DNA from: Sinotaia quadrata
Taxonomy: Eukaryota > Mollusca > Gastropoda > Architaenioglossa > Viviparidae
Assembly: GCA_028829895.1 (NCBI GenBank)
Contig: CM054180.1
Coordinates: 120,293,363 to 120,357,362, forward strand
Direction: 5' to 3'
Length of the DNA stretch: 64,000 bases
Notes under the pieces: model-generated
Databases searched by the model: none
What the model was told of the DNA's origin: nothing
Seen by the model: the letters and a program-made list of their open reading frames with translations, nothing else
Shown here: positions 28,360-34,985 of the stretch, piece after piece
How positions within the stretch are numbered: the first letter of the stretch is position 1
Layout of the letters: the number at the start of each line of letters is the position of its first letter
Position numbers and translations under genes: made by a program

Positions 28360-31300
28360 ACTGGAGGTATCATAGATTGGACAGCAAATGAAATAAATGA
28401 ACCGGACAGAAAAACAAGAAAACTACTCACAATACATAAAGCCTTACATCCCAAAGACGTAGACAGGCTCTATGTATCTCGAAAAATGGGAGGCCGAGGT
28501 CTCAAGAAAATCAAACATGTCATTGAAGGAGAAGTCATTGGCCTTATGGACTACATCTGGAATAACAACAAAGATGATCCACTGATAGAAGCAGTAAAGA
28601 TGAGTGGACTATTCCAACCCCCAGAAACAAACAAACAAACATGGAAGAAAACAACGAAGCAAGCACTAGCACATACCTGGAACCAGAAACCTCTCCATGA
28701 CCAGTATGTACAACAAGCCGACGAAACATCAACAAAGCAATCAACAGGCCATGTGAGTGTCTGCTAACGACGTTCACTGGGACCCTAGGTGACATGTCAG
28801 GCAATCCTAAGATATGGAATTATAAAGTTAACAACCACACAACTTCAGTCAGGATACAATCGAATTCACTTGAACTTTAATCGAAGTATTTTAGGGTTTG
28901 CTCAGGAACACTAATTTATAGTTCGCTCAAGTTAACCAAATAACTACTACAGTGGACTAAACACGAACACTCTCTTATGACACCACATGGTCATGATTAT
29001 AAACAATATCTATTTGTAAACTCTAATAGTCTAACTATTCGCTTTATGTAACCATGTTGTCTTTTGTTATTTCTTGTTGAATGCATTATTCTTGCTGCTT
29101 AGACCACTTCTGTTTGCATGACTCACATGTTATATGTTGTAGTCTGTCACCTGTATTTACTTACTATCCTGCTATCCTGGCTGTATGTATCAGGGGGGCT
29201 CAAGCTATCTTCTTGAACTATCACTCATCTATTCTACATTACCCATCTTCCAATTTCTAACACGTGTGGCCAGCCAAAAGGTGTGTTTGGGGGATTAGCT
29301 TGAGGTTATGGGCAGCCGGGGTGGTGGAGAATTAACATCTCGCCCATCTCCCAGCAAAAATCACAACAATACCGATCAGGTAGCAGCAAGAAAAGTTAAA
29401 AGAATTTTTTCTGCACAGGTGACAAATTTGTGTATATGGGCTGTTGCCACAGCAGCGGCCCTGGCAGTTGTGTACGGACTATATGACTCGTACAACGGTC
29501 ATCCTGTCTCGTTACCGGTGTCGGCACTTTACAACGCCGTCAGCAGACATGTATGGGCAGCATGTGTGTGTTGGGTCATCATCGCATGCGTCACCGGCAA
29601 CGGAGGTAATTATGACCTGTATAGGTCTGTTACAGGTGGTACAACAAAAAAATAAAAATAAAAAAAATAAAATAAAACTTTGTCATAGATTACGATATTA
29701 ACTAAATTCCAACTTTTGAAAATGTCTGCCTTAGGATTTGTTAACTCCATACTGTCCTGGTCACCTTTGACACCGCTCAGCCGTCTGACGTATTGCATTT
29801 ACCTTCTGCACATTCTCGTCATCGAGGTGTACACGATGAACACAGGCACGATGTTTTACGCGAGCGACATCAACTACGTAAGTGTACCCGACAAATATCG
29901 AACTAGTGTGTTTGGCCTGAGAGACATTGTACTAGTATGTTTAGCCTGAGAGACATTGTATAGTATGTTCATATTGAGAGCCATTGTACTAGTGTGTTTG
30001 TCCTGAGAGACATTGTATAGTATGTTCATATTGAGAGACATTGTACTAGTATGTTTAGCCTGAGAGACATTGTACTAGTATGTTTAGCCTGAGAGACATT
30101 GTACTAGTATGTTTAGCTTGAGAGACATTGTATAGTATGTTCAAATTGAGAGACATTGTACTAATATGTTTGACCTGAGAGACATTCTATAGTATGTTCA
30201 TATTGAGAGACATTGTACTAGTGTGTTTAGCCTGAGAGACATTCTATAGTATGTTCATATTGAGAGACATTGTACTAGTATGTTTGGCCTGAGAGACATT
30301 CTATAGTATGTTCATATTGAGAGACATTGTGCTAGTATGTTTAGCTTGAGAGACATTCTATAGTATGTTCATTTTGAGAGACATTGTACTAGTATGTTTA
30401 GCTTGAGAGACATTCTATAGTATGTTTAGCTTGAGAGACATTCTATAGTATGTTCATATTGAGAGACATTGTACTAGTATGTTTGACCTGAGAGACATTC
30501 TATAGTATGTTCATATTGAGAGACATTGTACTAGTATGTTTAGCTTGAGAGACATTCTATAGTATGTTCATATTGAGAGACATTGTACTAGTATGTTTGG
30601 CCTGAGAGACATTCTATAGTATGTTCATATTGAGAGACATTGTACTAGTATGTTTAGCCTGAGAGACATTCTATAGTATGTTCATATTGAGAGACATTGT
30701 ACTAGTATGTTTGGCCTGAGTGACATTCTATCGTATCTTCATATTGAGAGACATTGTACTAGTATGTTTGGCCTGAGAGACATTGTACTAGTATGTTTAG
30801 CCTGAGAAATATTCTATAGTATGTTTATATTCAGAGACATTATACTAGTATGTTTGGCCTGAGAGACATTGTACTAGTATGTTTGGCCTGAGAGACATTG
30901 TACTAGTATGTTTGGCCTGAGAGACATTGTACTAGTATGCTGAAAAAGAAAATCATTGCAAGAGTATATTTAGTCTGAAAGAATCGACCTTGCAAGTGTA
31001 TATGATAAATATTGTACTTTAGCGTAAGAGACTAACTGTTAAAGTGTATACGATAAATATTGTACTTTAGCGTAAGAGACTCTAACTGTTAAAGTGTATA
31101 TGATAAATATTGTACTTTAGCGTAAGAGACTCTAACTGTTAAAGTGTATATGATAAATATTGTACTTTAGCGTAAGAGACTAACTGTTAAAGTGTATACG
31201 ATAAATATTGTACTTTAGCGTAAGAGACTAACTGTTAAAGTGTATACGATAAATATTGTACTTTAGCGTAAGAGACTAACTGTTAAAGTGTATATGATAA

Positions 31301-32740
31301 ATATTGTACTTTAGCGTAAGAGACTAACTGTTAAAGTGTATACGATAAATATTGTACTTTAGCGTAAGAGACTAACTGTTAAAGTGTATACGATAAATAT
31401 TGTACTTTAGCGTAAGAGACTAACTGTTAAAGTGTATACGATAAATATTGTACTTTAGCGTAAGAGACTAACTGTTAAAGTGTATACGATAAATATTGTA
31501 CTTTAGCGTAAGAGACTAACTGTTAAAGTGTATACGATAAATATTGTACTTTAGCGTAAGAGACTAACTGTTAAAGTGTATATGATAAATATTGTACTTT
31601 AGCGTAAGAGACTCTAACTGTTAAAGTGTACTTGACAAATATTAGATGTGTACATGAAAGACAACTTGCTAAGTGTTTAGAAAGTTCATAGAAACATGTA
31701 ATATGTTGTATGTGAGCGACAGCAGCTTGTTAAATGTATAGACAGTGATGTATGTAGAAACAGGTAGATTGTTGTACGTGAGTGACAGCAACTTGAACAT
31801 TGTACAATGTACAGAGAGTAACATAGGAACTTGCAGTATATTGTACTTGATTGACAGCAGCTTTGTAAATCTACAATGAAGTAAGTATGAACCTACAAAC
31901 TTAACAGGAGCTTGCTTAGTATACAGAAAGTGATGAACGTGGCCTACATCAATCTGCTAAGTGTACAAAATGTGATGTACATAGGAATAAGCTGCAAGGT
32001 TTAACGTGAGCGATAGCAAGTTGGTAAGTGGTAGTCCTTGACGAATGATGGCAGTATGCTATGCCTGAGTGAAAATAGAAAATTGAAGTCTGAAACGATG
32101 ATGATATATTTCGCGTGAATATTATCTTGCTCTTGTTATGCTTACTCGGCCATCATTGATATCATCTACCACGTGATTAATACTGGCGTGATAATTTCAA
32201 ACGATGAACAATGGTAGAATGTTTTTCGCTTTTTGTGTGCGTGAGGAACACTGTCCAATCATTATGCGTAAGGAACACTGTCCAATCATTATGCGTGAGC
32301 GACACCAGAATGGCAAGTGCATGATGCACTTCAGTGTTTATGTGCTTCACATTTGTGACGTCAGCACGGTGATTTTGTATGACGAACTTTTGGCAACGAT
32401 TCTAGTCTACGGGAGAGAGTGACAGCACTATGTCGTCCTTTAAGATAATTATTAGGCAACTTAAACAACCAAACTGTTAAACGAAATATATATATATATA
32501 TATAAAATTGAATGTAATACAACTGTATATATTATCTTATGTGGTCATATGAGAAATCTGATTACTCACTACTATTCTTGCTAAAATTACAAAACAGATT
32601 TTAAACTTGGATGTGAATCTATCGCGCTTTAGCTATAATGCTTATAAATGTGACAAACATCAAACTTTTCGAGAGTACATGTATAAGTACACACTGACAA
32701 ATAAATATACGCACACTTAATGCACACACATACACACAAC

Positions 32741-32787
<47 letters not shown>

Positions 32788-33432
32788 GTCTATCAAGTTA
32801 CAAAACAATACAACACTACAGTTATACAGTACACCGTTTTAACGCAAGGTCACTCTGTTCAGTTACCCTGGGCCTCACAACATAGGGGCCCAATTTAATC
32901 TGTGTGTGTTTTGACTTGCTATCAATGAATAAATAGATAGAAGCCCCAGTGTATTGCTCTGCACGTGGGCCTATAATGCTGTTAAGACCGCCTTATATAT
33001 CATATTTATACATTTTGTGTCTTTAAAAATATATAGATATATATATCTTAAATAGATTTGAAAATCCCGATTGTACATTTTATTAGACAAGGTGCATATT
33101 TTTCTACTTTCATTTTTATTTTATGGTTTGCTTGAATGTAAAGAATTTAAGTGTTTGGCTTTGCTCTTGTATTAGTTATAATAAATAAAATAAAATAAAA
33201 TAAAATCAGTTGATGAATTTAACAGACAGACCGATTTATAGGAATATGCTATTATGTGTCTCAGGTCATGACATTCCTTTCCGTCCTCGTGATTTCTTAC
33301 ATGGCTGCATTTGTTGCCTCCCTTGCTTTCGAATCGCCAATGATCCGAATAGAGAGATTACTTTTACGCCAAAAGCAAAAAGAGGGGAAATTGCTGGATG
33401 CGTCTGACGTCAAAAACTTATCAGATGGATAA
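8511..33432 (+). CDS. nrf-6-like: NRF-6-like acyltransferase-3 membrane protein, copy A (complete, 15 coding exons)
   Basis: Join 8511-8895, 9932-10071, 12500-12608, 13886-13973, 16971-17149, 18488-18655, 20873-20969, 22768-22860, 23249-23414, 25586-25665, 26092-26217, 27307-27436, 29419-29605, 29735-29877, 33265-33432. The sum is 2259 nt, or 752 aa with no internal stop. Seen: a signal peptide ending near Ala-Gly-Ala (residues 25-27), an NRF-type ectodomain to about residue 235 with N-glycosylation sequons (N103, N110), a membrane segment at about 238-260, then an acyltransferase-3 domain with about ten more hydrophobic helices. The conserved family histidine is H347 in WVVLGH. Family knowledge: C. 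elegans NRF-6/NDG-4 and Drosophila drop-dead act in epithelia, in drug uptake and in lipid or yolk handling; the substrate is unknown. The start at 8511 matches the start of copy B; an in-frame ATG four codons earlier (8499) sits directly after an AG acceptor, so a 5' noncoding exon is likely upstream. The exact role is inference. Confidence 0.93.
9658..9689. repeat. GA microsatellite
   Basis: Uninterrupted GA run in copy A intron 1; a GAGT tetranucleotide run follows at about 9839-9869. Confidence 0.9.
9932..10071 (+). CDS. nrf-6-like: Copy A exon 2: NRF domain core
   Basis: The acceptor is CCAACCAG. The codon split across the intron is ATG, giving LQMLDALGKPSPGIMEGN, followed by WPGAYDQCLDV, a typical NRF-domain block. 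It ends after CTC at a GTACGT donor in phase 0. Copy B has four extra residues here (ATRA) and two more at the 3' end. Confidence 0.9.
10080..10695. repeat. 69-bp minisatellite directly after copy A exon 2 (about 8 copies)
   Basis: Unit starts GGACTGTTTATCTTGTTG and contains CTCCAAAGTTCCTCTCGTTT and ACATGTATGTAAGG. The first, degenerate unit begins within about 20 bases of the exon 2 donor. A period of 69 (23 codons) explains a 174-codon open frame that is not a gene. Each unit carries a donor-like ATGTAAGG. Confidence 0.9.
10837..11545. repeat. 76-bp minisatellite (about 9 copies), very homogeneous
   Basis: Unit contains TTAGGCAATATTGCACGTCA and CATACAGTAAGGCC. Copies are almost identical, with one C/T variant (GGCCTA/GGCCCA) spread over adjacent units. 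It lies in copy A intron 2. Confidence 0.92.
11546..12499. other. Remainder of copy A intron 2
   Basis: Holds a GAAT tetranucleotide run (about 11591-11627) and a 77-bp exact duplication (about 11763-11915) with a GGTGGT-rich core. No coding signal recognised; the 87-codon frame at 12048 has no family signature. Confidence 0.6.
12500..12608 (+). CDS. nrf-6-like: Copy A exon 3: divergent NRF exon with CxxDSCSP motif
   Basis: Begins after ATGTTTAG and encodes 36 residues ending FGICGPDSCSPGAMQQLLTD. The two cysteines and the D(S/T)CSP motif match copy B, but the rest of the exon is poorly conserved. The donor is the weak site GTTTGT, the same as in copy B. The open frame on the opposite strand here (12452-12634) is a shadow. 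Confidence 0.87.
12609..13885. repeat. Copy A intron 3 with 18-bp and ATGACTCT-type repeats
   Basis: Three copies of an 18-bp unit ATCTTTGTGATCATTACC at about 12730-12780, TCTA/TCTG runs at about 13030-13085, and a long array of TATGACTCTCTTATATGACT-like units at about 13577-13840. Confidence 0.85.
13886..13973 (+). CDS. nrf-6-like: Copy A exon 4: juxtamembrane part of NRF domain
   Basis: The acceptor TTTATTTAG is followed by codons for V-LHRLNVSYSVRVVAHPKD, then RPLDTKAIVG. It contains an N-glycosylation sequon (NVS) and ends at a strong GTAAGT donor in phase 2. The block DRPLDTKAIV is identical in copy B. Confidence 0.9.
13974..16970. other. Copy A intron 4
   Basis: AT-rich intron of about 3 kb. 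Apart from the 39-bp array at 15760-16130 nothing coding or mobile is recognised. Confidence 0.6.
15760..16130. repeat. 39-bp minisatellite (about 9 copies)
   Basis: Unit contains CCATGCATAATTAGTCATAT and AAGATAACGTG. Period 39 (13 codons) leaves an artificial 128-codon frame on the - strand. Confidence 0.9.
16971..17149 (+). CDS. nrf-6-like: Copy A exon 5: first transmembrane helix and cytosolic linker
   Basis: Encodes the helix IVICSIIASLMVLGTLLDL, then a hydrophilic linker with IPKWRAQ, RSPLL and LHKVPKV. These anchor residues are kept in copy B, while the middle of the linker differs. The exon length (179 nt) is identical to copy B. Confidence 0.9.
17150..18487. other. Copy A intron 5 with degenerate CGTCAC/GTAGTGTG repeats and GA-rich tract
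   Basis: About 17860-18210 consists of loose repeats with TACGTCAC, GTAGTGTGCACATCAC and TCACTGATG. Similar words occur in copy B intron 5 at about 50440-50650. A GA-rich tract follows at 18230-18350. Confidence 0.65.
18488..18655 (+). CDS. nrf-6-like: Copy A exon 6: start of acyltransferase-3 domain with the conserved His
   Basis: Encodes LLTSFSVYTNGAKLLSTRQP, then HGIRFLSMTWVVLGHS. The R and H in this last segment are the acyltransferase-3 signature (H347). It is 168 nt long, as in copy B, and ends GAGACAG|GTCACT. Confidence 0.92.
20285..20468. mobile_element. Inverted-repeat-flanked unit around the telomere-like array (tentative)
   Basis: Left flank GCACCGACAAATGCGCGAT; right flank GTGCATTTGTCGGTG, whose reverse complement CACCGACAAATGCAC matches the left in 14 of 15 bases. 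It could be a small non-autonomous element or a dispersed repeat family. No target-site duplication was established. Confidence 0.4.
20306..20406 (+). repeat. Degenerate interstitial telomere-like (TTAGGG) array
   Basis: About 100 bases of TTAGGG and variants such as GGGTTAGG, TTAGGA and TTAGAC. TTAGGG is the telomere motif of many animals including molluscs. Confidence 0.85.
20873..20969 (+). CDS. nrf-6-like: Copy A exon 7: acyltransferase-3 helix region
   Basis: The acceptor TTTTTCCAG is followed by YTMPYFQKAVKRWSFQ and SVDTFFLLSG, the second conserved block of this family. Length 97 nt, the same as copy B. The donor is GTAGTG. Confidence 0.92.
21365..21815 (-). mobile_element. Interspersed repeat, copy 1 (- orientation)
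   Basis: The reverse complement of this stretch aligns over its length with 28810-29370. Shared words include TGTAACCATG, TTATTTCTTGTTGAAT, TTATATGTTGTAGTCT, ACACCACATGGTCA and AGGTTATGGG. It lies in copy A intron 7. The element may extend right to about 22385, where an AGGTATGTT word recurs in inverted form. The family is not recognised and no coding frame is convincing. Confidence 0.75.
21816..22767. other. Rest of copy A intron 7
   Basis: AT-rich. Possible continuation of the interspersed repeat to about 22385, where a - strand 70-codon frame (21780-21992) has no recognised family. Nothing else supported. Confidence 0.45.
22768..22860 (+). CDS. nrf-6-like: Copy A exon 8: acyltransferase-3 loop and helix
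   Basis: Encodes GLLVTYMSLREMKKRNGKLN, then WFIFFFHRFWR. It is preceded by the acceptor TTTACAG and followed by GTAGGG. The first part of the following intron is still alignable with copy B. Confidence 0.92.
23249..23414 (+). CDS. nrf-6-like: Copy A exon 9: helix plus conserved NWW...YVNN loop
   Basis: Encodes LTPALMLIIMVYVCLSPYWG, then HGPLW and the loop CEKNWWINLLYVNNL, which is diagnostic for NRF-6-type acyltransferases. It ends with ATG|GTATGA in phase 0, 166 nt as in copy B. Confidence 0.93.
24309..24475. mobile_element. hAT-like MITE remnant (tentative)
   Basis: The right end, reverse-complemented, reads CAGGGTTTCTCAACCGGGG, and the left end reads GCATTCTTTCTCAACATTTT. TTTCTCAAC inside such ends is characteristic of hAT-type terminal inverted repeats. 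About 167 bp with no transposase. A target-site duplication is not evident, so the ends have decayed. Confidence 0.45.
24846..25130. repeat. 32-bp minisatellite (about 9 copies)
   Basis: Unit contains GTAAGAAGTTGTACATGCTT and ends GAAATACCAAA. The period is not a multiple of three and the unit lacks stops on the - strand, so all three - frames stay open; these are artefacts. Confidence 0.92.
25586..25665 (+). CDS. nrf-6-like: Copy A exon 10: short membrane exon
   Basis: 80 nt encoding CLGQSWYLANDMQFYILSPL, then IFVPFY. The donor is a strong GTAAGT. Here the donor is single, whereas the same intron of copy B carries a donor-containing array. Confidence 0.92.
25666..26091. other. Copy A intron 10
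   Basis: 426 bases, AT-rich, nothing recognised. The corresponding copy B intron is over three times longer because of two tandem arrays. Confidence 0.65.
26092..26217 (+). CDS. nrf-6-like: Copy A exon 11: membrane helix exon
   Basis: Begins after CGGTTAG and encodes SPRFGAVSSGVFLLVSALTP, then GLLAMRDHFPP. It ends GACAG|GTAATT. A long TG microsatellite begins about 80 bases into the following intron, as in copy B. Confidence 0.9.
26294..26403. repeat. TG microsatellite in copy A intron 11
   Basis: Two TG runs separated by a GTGC run. It lies about 80 bases after exon 11; a TG run sits at the same relative place in copy B. The rest of this intron (26404-27306) shows nothing else. Confidence 0.92.
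27307..27436 (+). CDS. nrf-6-like: Copy A exon 12: YxKPYNRMGPYIVGMLGGY block
   Basis: Begins after TTTATTTAG and encodes a family signature block, IKPYNRMGPYIVGMLGGYFL. It ends AGG|GTAAAA in phase 0, 130 nt as in copy B. Confidence 0.93.
27826..27991. repeat. ATC/ACC trinucleotide, GATA and AAAG microsatellites
   Basis: CATCAT and CACCAC runs (27826-27955), then GATA (about 27956-27973) and GAAA runs. The poly-Asp/poly-Gly frame on the - strand is an artefact of this tract. Confidence 0.92.
27995..28290 (+). mobile_element. Non-LTR retrotransposon 3' fragment (C-terminal segment)
   Basis: The + strand encodes EKYQDLRLEIQRLWN, VEVVPIVIGALGNIASEL and LLKAALLVSAHIFCKTLDLP, which matches the end segment found in many invertebrate LINE-type polyproteins. 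It is followed by a stop and an AAT-repeat tail (28295-28358), as expected for the 3' end of such an element. Fragment only; the clade is not assigned. Confidence 0.6.
28295..28358. repeat. AAT microsatellite, probable retroelement tail
   Basis: About 21 AAT units directly after the retroelement 3' fragment. Confidence 0.85.
28360..28766 (+). mobile_element. Non-LTR retrotransposon fragment (segment after the RT core)
   Basis: Open from about 28360. It encodes GGIIDWTANEI, TRKLLTIHKALHPKDVDRLY, MGGRGLKKI and a tail with WNQKPLHDQYVQQ. The LHPxxDVDRLY and GGRGL words are typical of the region after the reverse-transcriptase core in invertebrate LINEs. In an intact element this precedes the segment seen at 27995, so the two pieces are in reversed order. 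Confidence 0.6.
28810..29370 (+). mobile_element. Interspersed repeat, copy 2 (+ orientation)
   Basis: Aligns with the reverse complement of 21365-21815. It ends with GAATTAACATCTCGCCCATC and TCCCAGCAAAA, about 50 bases upstream of exon 13. An insertion of about 75 bases (29190-29275) relative to copy 1 is visible. Confidence 0.75.
29419..29605 (+). CDS. nrf-6-like: Copy A exon 13: two membrane helices
   Basis: The acceptor CTGCACAG is followed by VTNLCIWAVATAAALAVVYG and a second helix VWAACVCWVIIACVTG. It lies only about 50-60 bases downstream of an interspersed repeat. The frame is open upstream to 29308, so a retained-intron product would begin inside repeat-derived sequence. Confidence 0.92.
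29735..29877 (+). CDS. nrf-6-like: Copy A exon 14: SRLTYCxYLLH block
   Basis: Encodes SWSPLTPLSRLTYCIYLLHI and the end GTMFYASDINY. The donor GTAAGTGTACCC is followed at once by about 2 kb of tandem repeats. 143 nt, as in copy B. Confidence 0.93.
29888..30950. repeat. Copy A intron 14 array I: about 57-bp two-part unit (about 1.06 kb)
   Basis: Alternating half units GAGAGACATTGTACTAGTAT-GTTTAGCCT and GAGAGACATTCTATAGTATG-TTCATATT. The array starts about 10 bases inside the intron, immediately after the exon 14 donor. Confidence 0.93.
30995..31640. repeat. Copy A intron 14 array II: 48-50-bp unit (about 13 copies)
   Basis: Unit contains AAAGTGTATACGATAAATAT and TGTACTTTAGCGTAAGAGAC. The first part resembles the exon 14 donor segment GTAAGTGTACCCGACAAATAT. 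Degenerate relatives continue to about 32060. Confidence 0.92.
31641..33264. other. Rest of copy A intron 14
   Basis: Degenerate repeat relatives to about 32060, a 27-bp duplication at about 32220-32300, a TA run near 32490, a CA run at about 32741-32786 and an AAAAT run at about 33182-33206. No coding signal. Confidence 0.65.
33265..33432 (+). CDS. nrf-6-like: Copy A exon 15: last helix, cytosolic tail, stop TAA
   Basis: The acceptor TGTCTCAG is followed by VMTFLSVLVISYMAAFVASL, AFESPMIRIERLLL and a basic or polar tail ending LSDG-TAA at 33430-33432. The ESP...ERLL tail is typical of this family. Confidence 0.92.
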   Translation, partial: VMTFLSVLVISYMAAFVASLAFESPMIRIERLLLRQKQKEGKLLDASDVKNLSDG

Positions 33433-34175
33433 GAGGAGATTACACATCAATATTCTCCTTTGAAGTCCTCCAGATATGCAACTTCAGGAATAAGGAATGC
33501 CTTCTTTCAAATGTCACGGACTACATCATACAGACTCTGAAAATGTCTAAACACTTGTTTGATTGAAAACGATTAATTGATTGATTGAGTGAGTGAGCGA
33601 GTGACAGACGAAGAGACAGTATTTTATATACATTTATAATATCCACTTCTTTCTCTGACACCTAATATAACTAAATGGATAAAGTTTTGTTAATTTTGCT
33701 ATGAACAACGACTGATATTGTTTATTTGTAATTAACTCTGTTCTCAAAGTATTCTGCCCTGATGTCACTAACATTACTCGTTCATATAAAGATTTGTCTT
33801 GTTCATTCTTTCAACTGTCTATATCTATTCCTAGTAATGTGGCAGCGAGCCAACATTTTGTCTGTCTATGAAACCGGCCAGTGATATCGTCTGCTGCTTA
33901 GAGTACTTAGACTGTTCCTAAGTTGCCAGGTGTGAAAGAAACGACTGTGACAGGATTTATTGTGGCTTTCGTCCCAATTTATAAGATGACATTTTAACAC
34001 CCCCCTCCCATTTTCCCCTCTCTCTTCACATTTTCTGCATTGGTATTATTTGTGGATACATCACGCAAGTTTAGTGACAATAATTTTAATGTTGTTCAGG
34101 GCCCAGTATTATCTCCTGTTGCTTTCCTCTTGTAAACGGCGGATGTCATAATATATAATTTATAATCTATGTTAG

Positions 34176-34176
<1 letters not shown>

Positions 34177-34264
<88 letters not shown>
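34177..34264. repeat. CA microsatellite
   Basis: About 44 uninterrupted CA units in the 3' flank of copy A. Confidence 0.93.
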
Positions 34265-34268
<4 letters not shown>

Positions 34269-34456
34269 TCATGCATAACATCCATTGTGTCTAAAGTTAT
34301 ATTCACATAATCCTTGCAAACTGCTGAGTTCATGAGAAGTGACCGTGACACACGACACTTGCACACATTGTTGCATTCACCCAACGAATACGCCACTCGT
34401 TAATTAGGAACACTCTTAACATGCCATATTAAGCTTATTTCCCTTTGCCTTCCATG

Positions 34457-34500
34457 AATAAATTAAGTAAACGAAAATAAAAGTAAATACCGTAAATAAA
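34457..34500 (+). terminator. Candidate polyadenylation signals for copy A
   Basis: AATAAA occurs at 34457, 34476 and 34495, about 1 kb after the stop codon of copy A; no AATAAA was noticed closer. Whether any is used cannot be seen from sequence. Confidence 0.3.
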
Positions 34501-34763
34501 AGAAGTCGACAGTCTTTGTATTCAGGTGATTCAGTAGTTCTCAGACATTTTGTTTGTTTCTTTTCTTTTCTTGTTTCTATTTTTTTTTTGCACTTGATCG
34601 GAATTGGATATGTTGAATGAGTTAAACTGAATGAAATTGATTGTATATAGATAATAATGATTTTGTGTCAGTTTCTCCTATTCACTAAAGATTCCATGAC
34701 GATCTGTGCTAGCTTAATTTTATTCTGTTCTGTATCAGTGATAGGGGTGATGTGAAGCGTGTG

Positions 34764-34985
34764 CGTTCGACATAAACTGGTGACTTGTGTGCGTCTGACA
34801 TAAACTGGTGACTTGTGTGCGTCCGACATAAACTGGTGACTATGTGCGTCCGACATAAACTGGTGACTTGTGTGCGTCCGACATAAACTGGTGACTATGT
34901 GCGTCCGACATAAACTGGTGACTATGTGCGTCCGACATAAACTGGTGACTATGTGCGTCCGACATAAATTGGTGACTTGTGTGCG
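34764..34985. repeat. 26-28-bp minisatellite (about 8 copies)
   Basis: Unit contains GTCCGACATAAACTGGTGAC; copies differ by the presence of TTG (GACTTGTGTGCG versus GACTATGTGCG). Confidence 0.9.

Noticed and set aside
29308..29655. Separate small gene at the repeat/exon 13 junction
   Set aside because: The conserved part is exactly exon 13 with good splice sites; the upstream part is repeat-derived.
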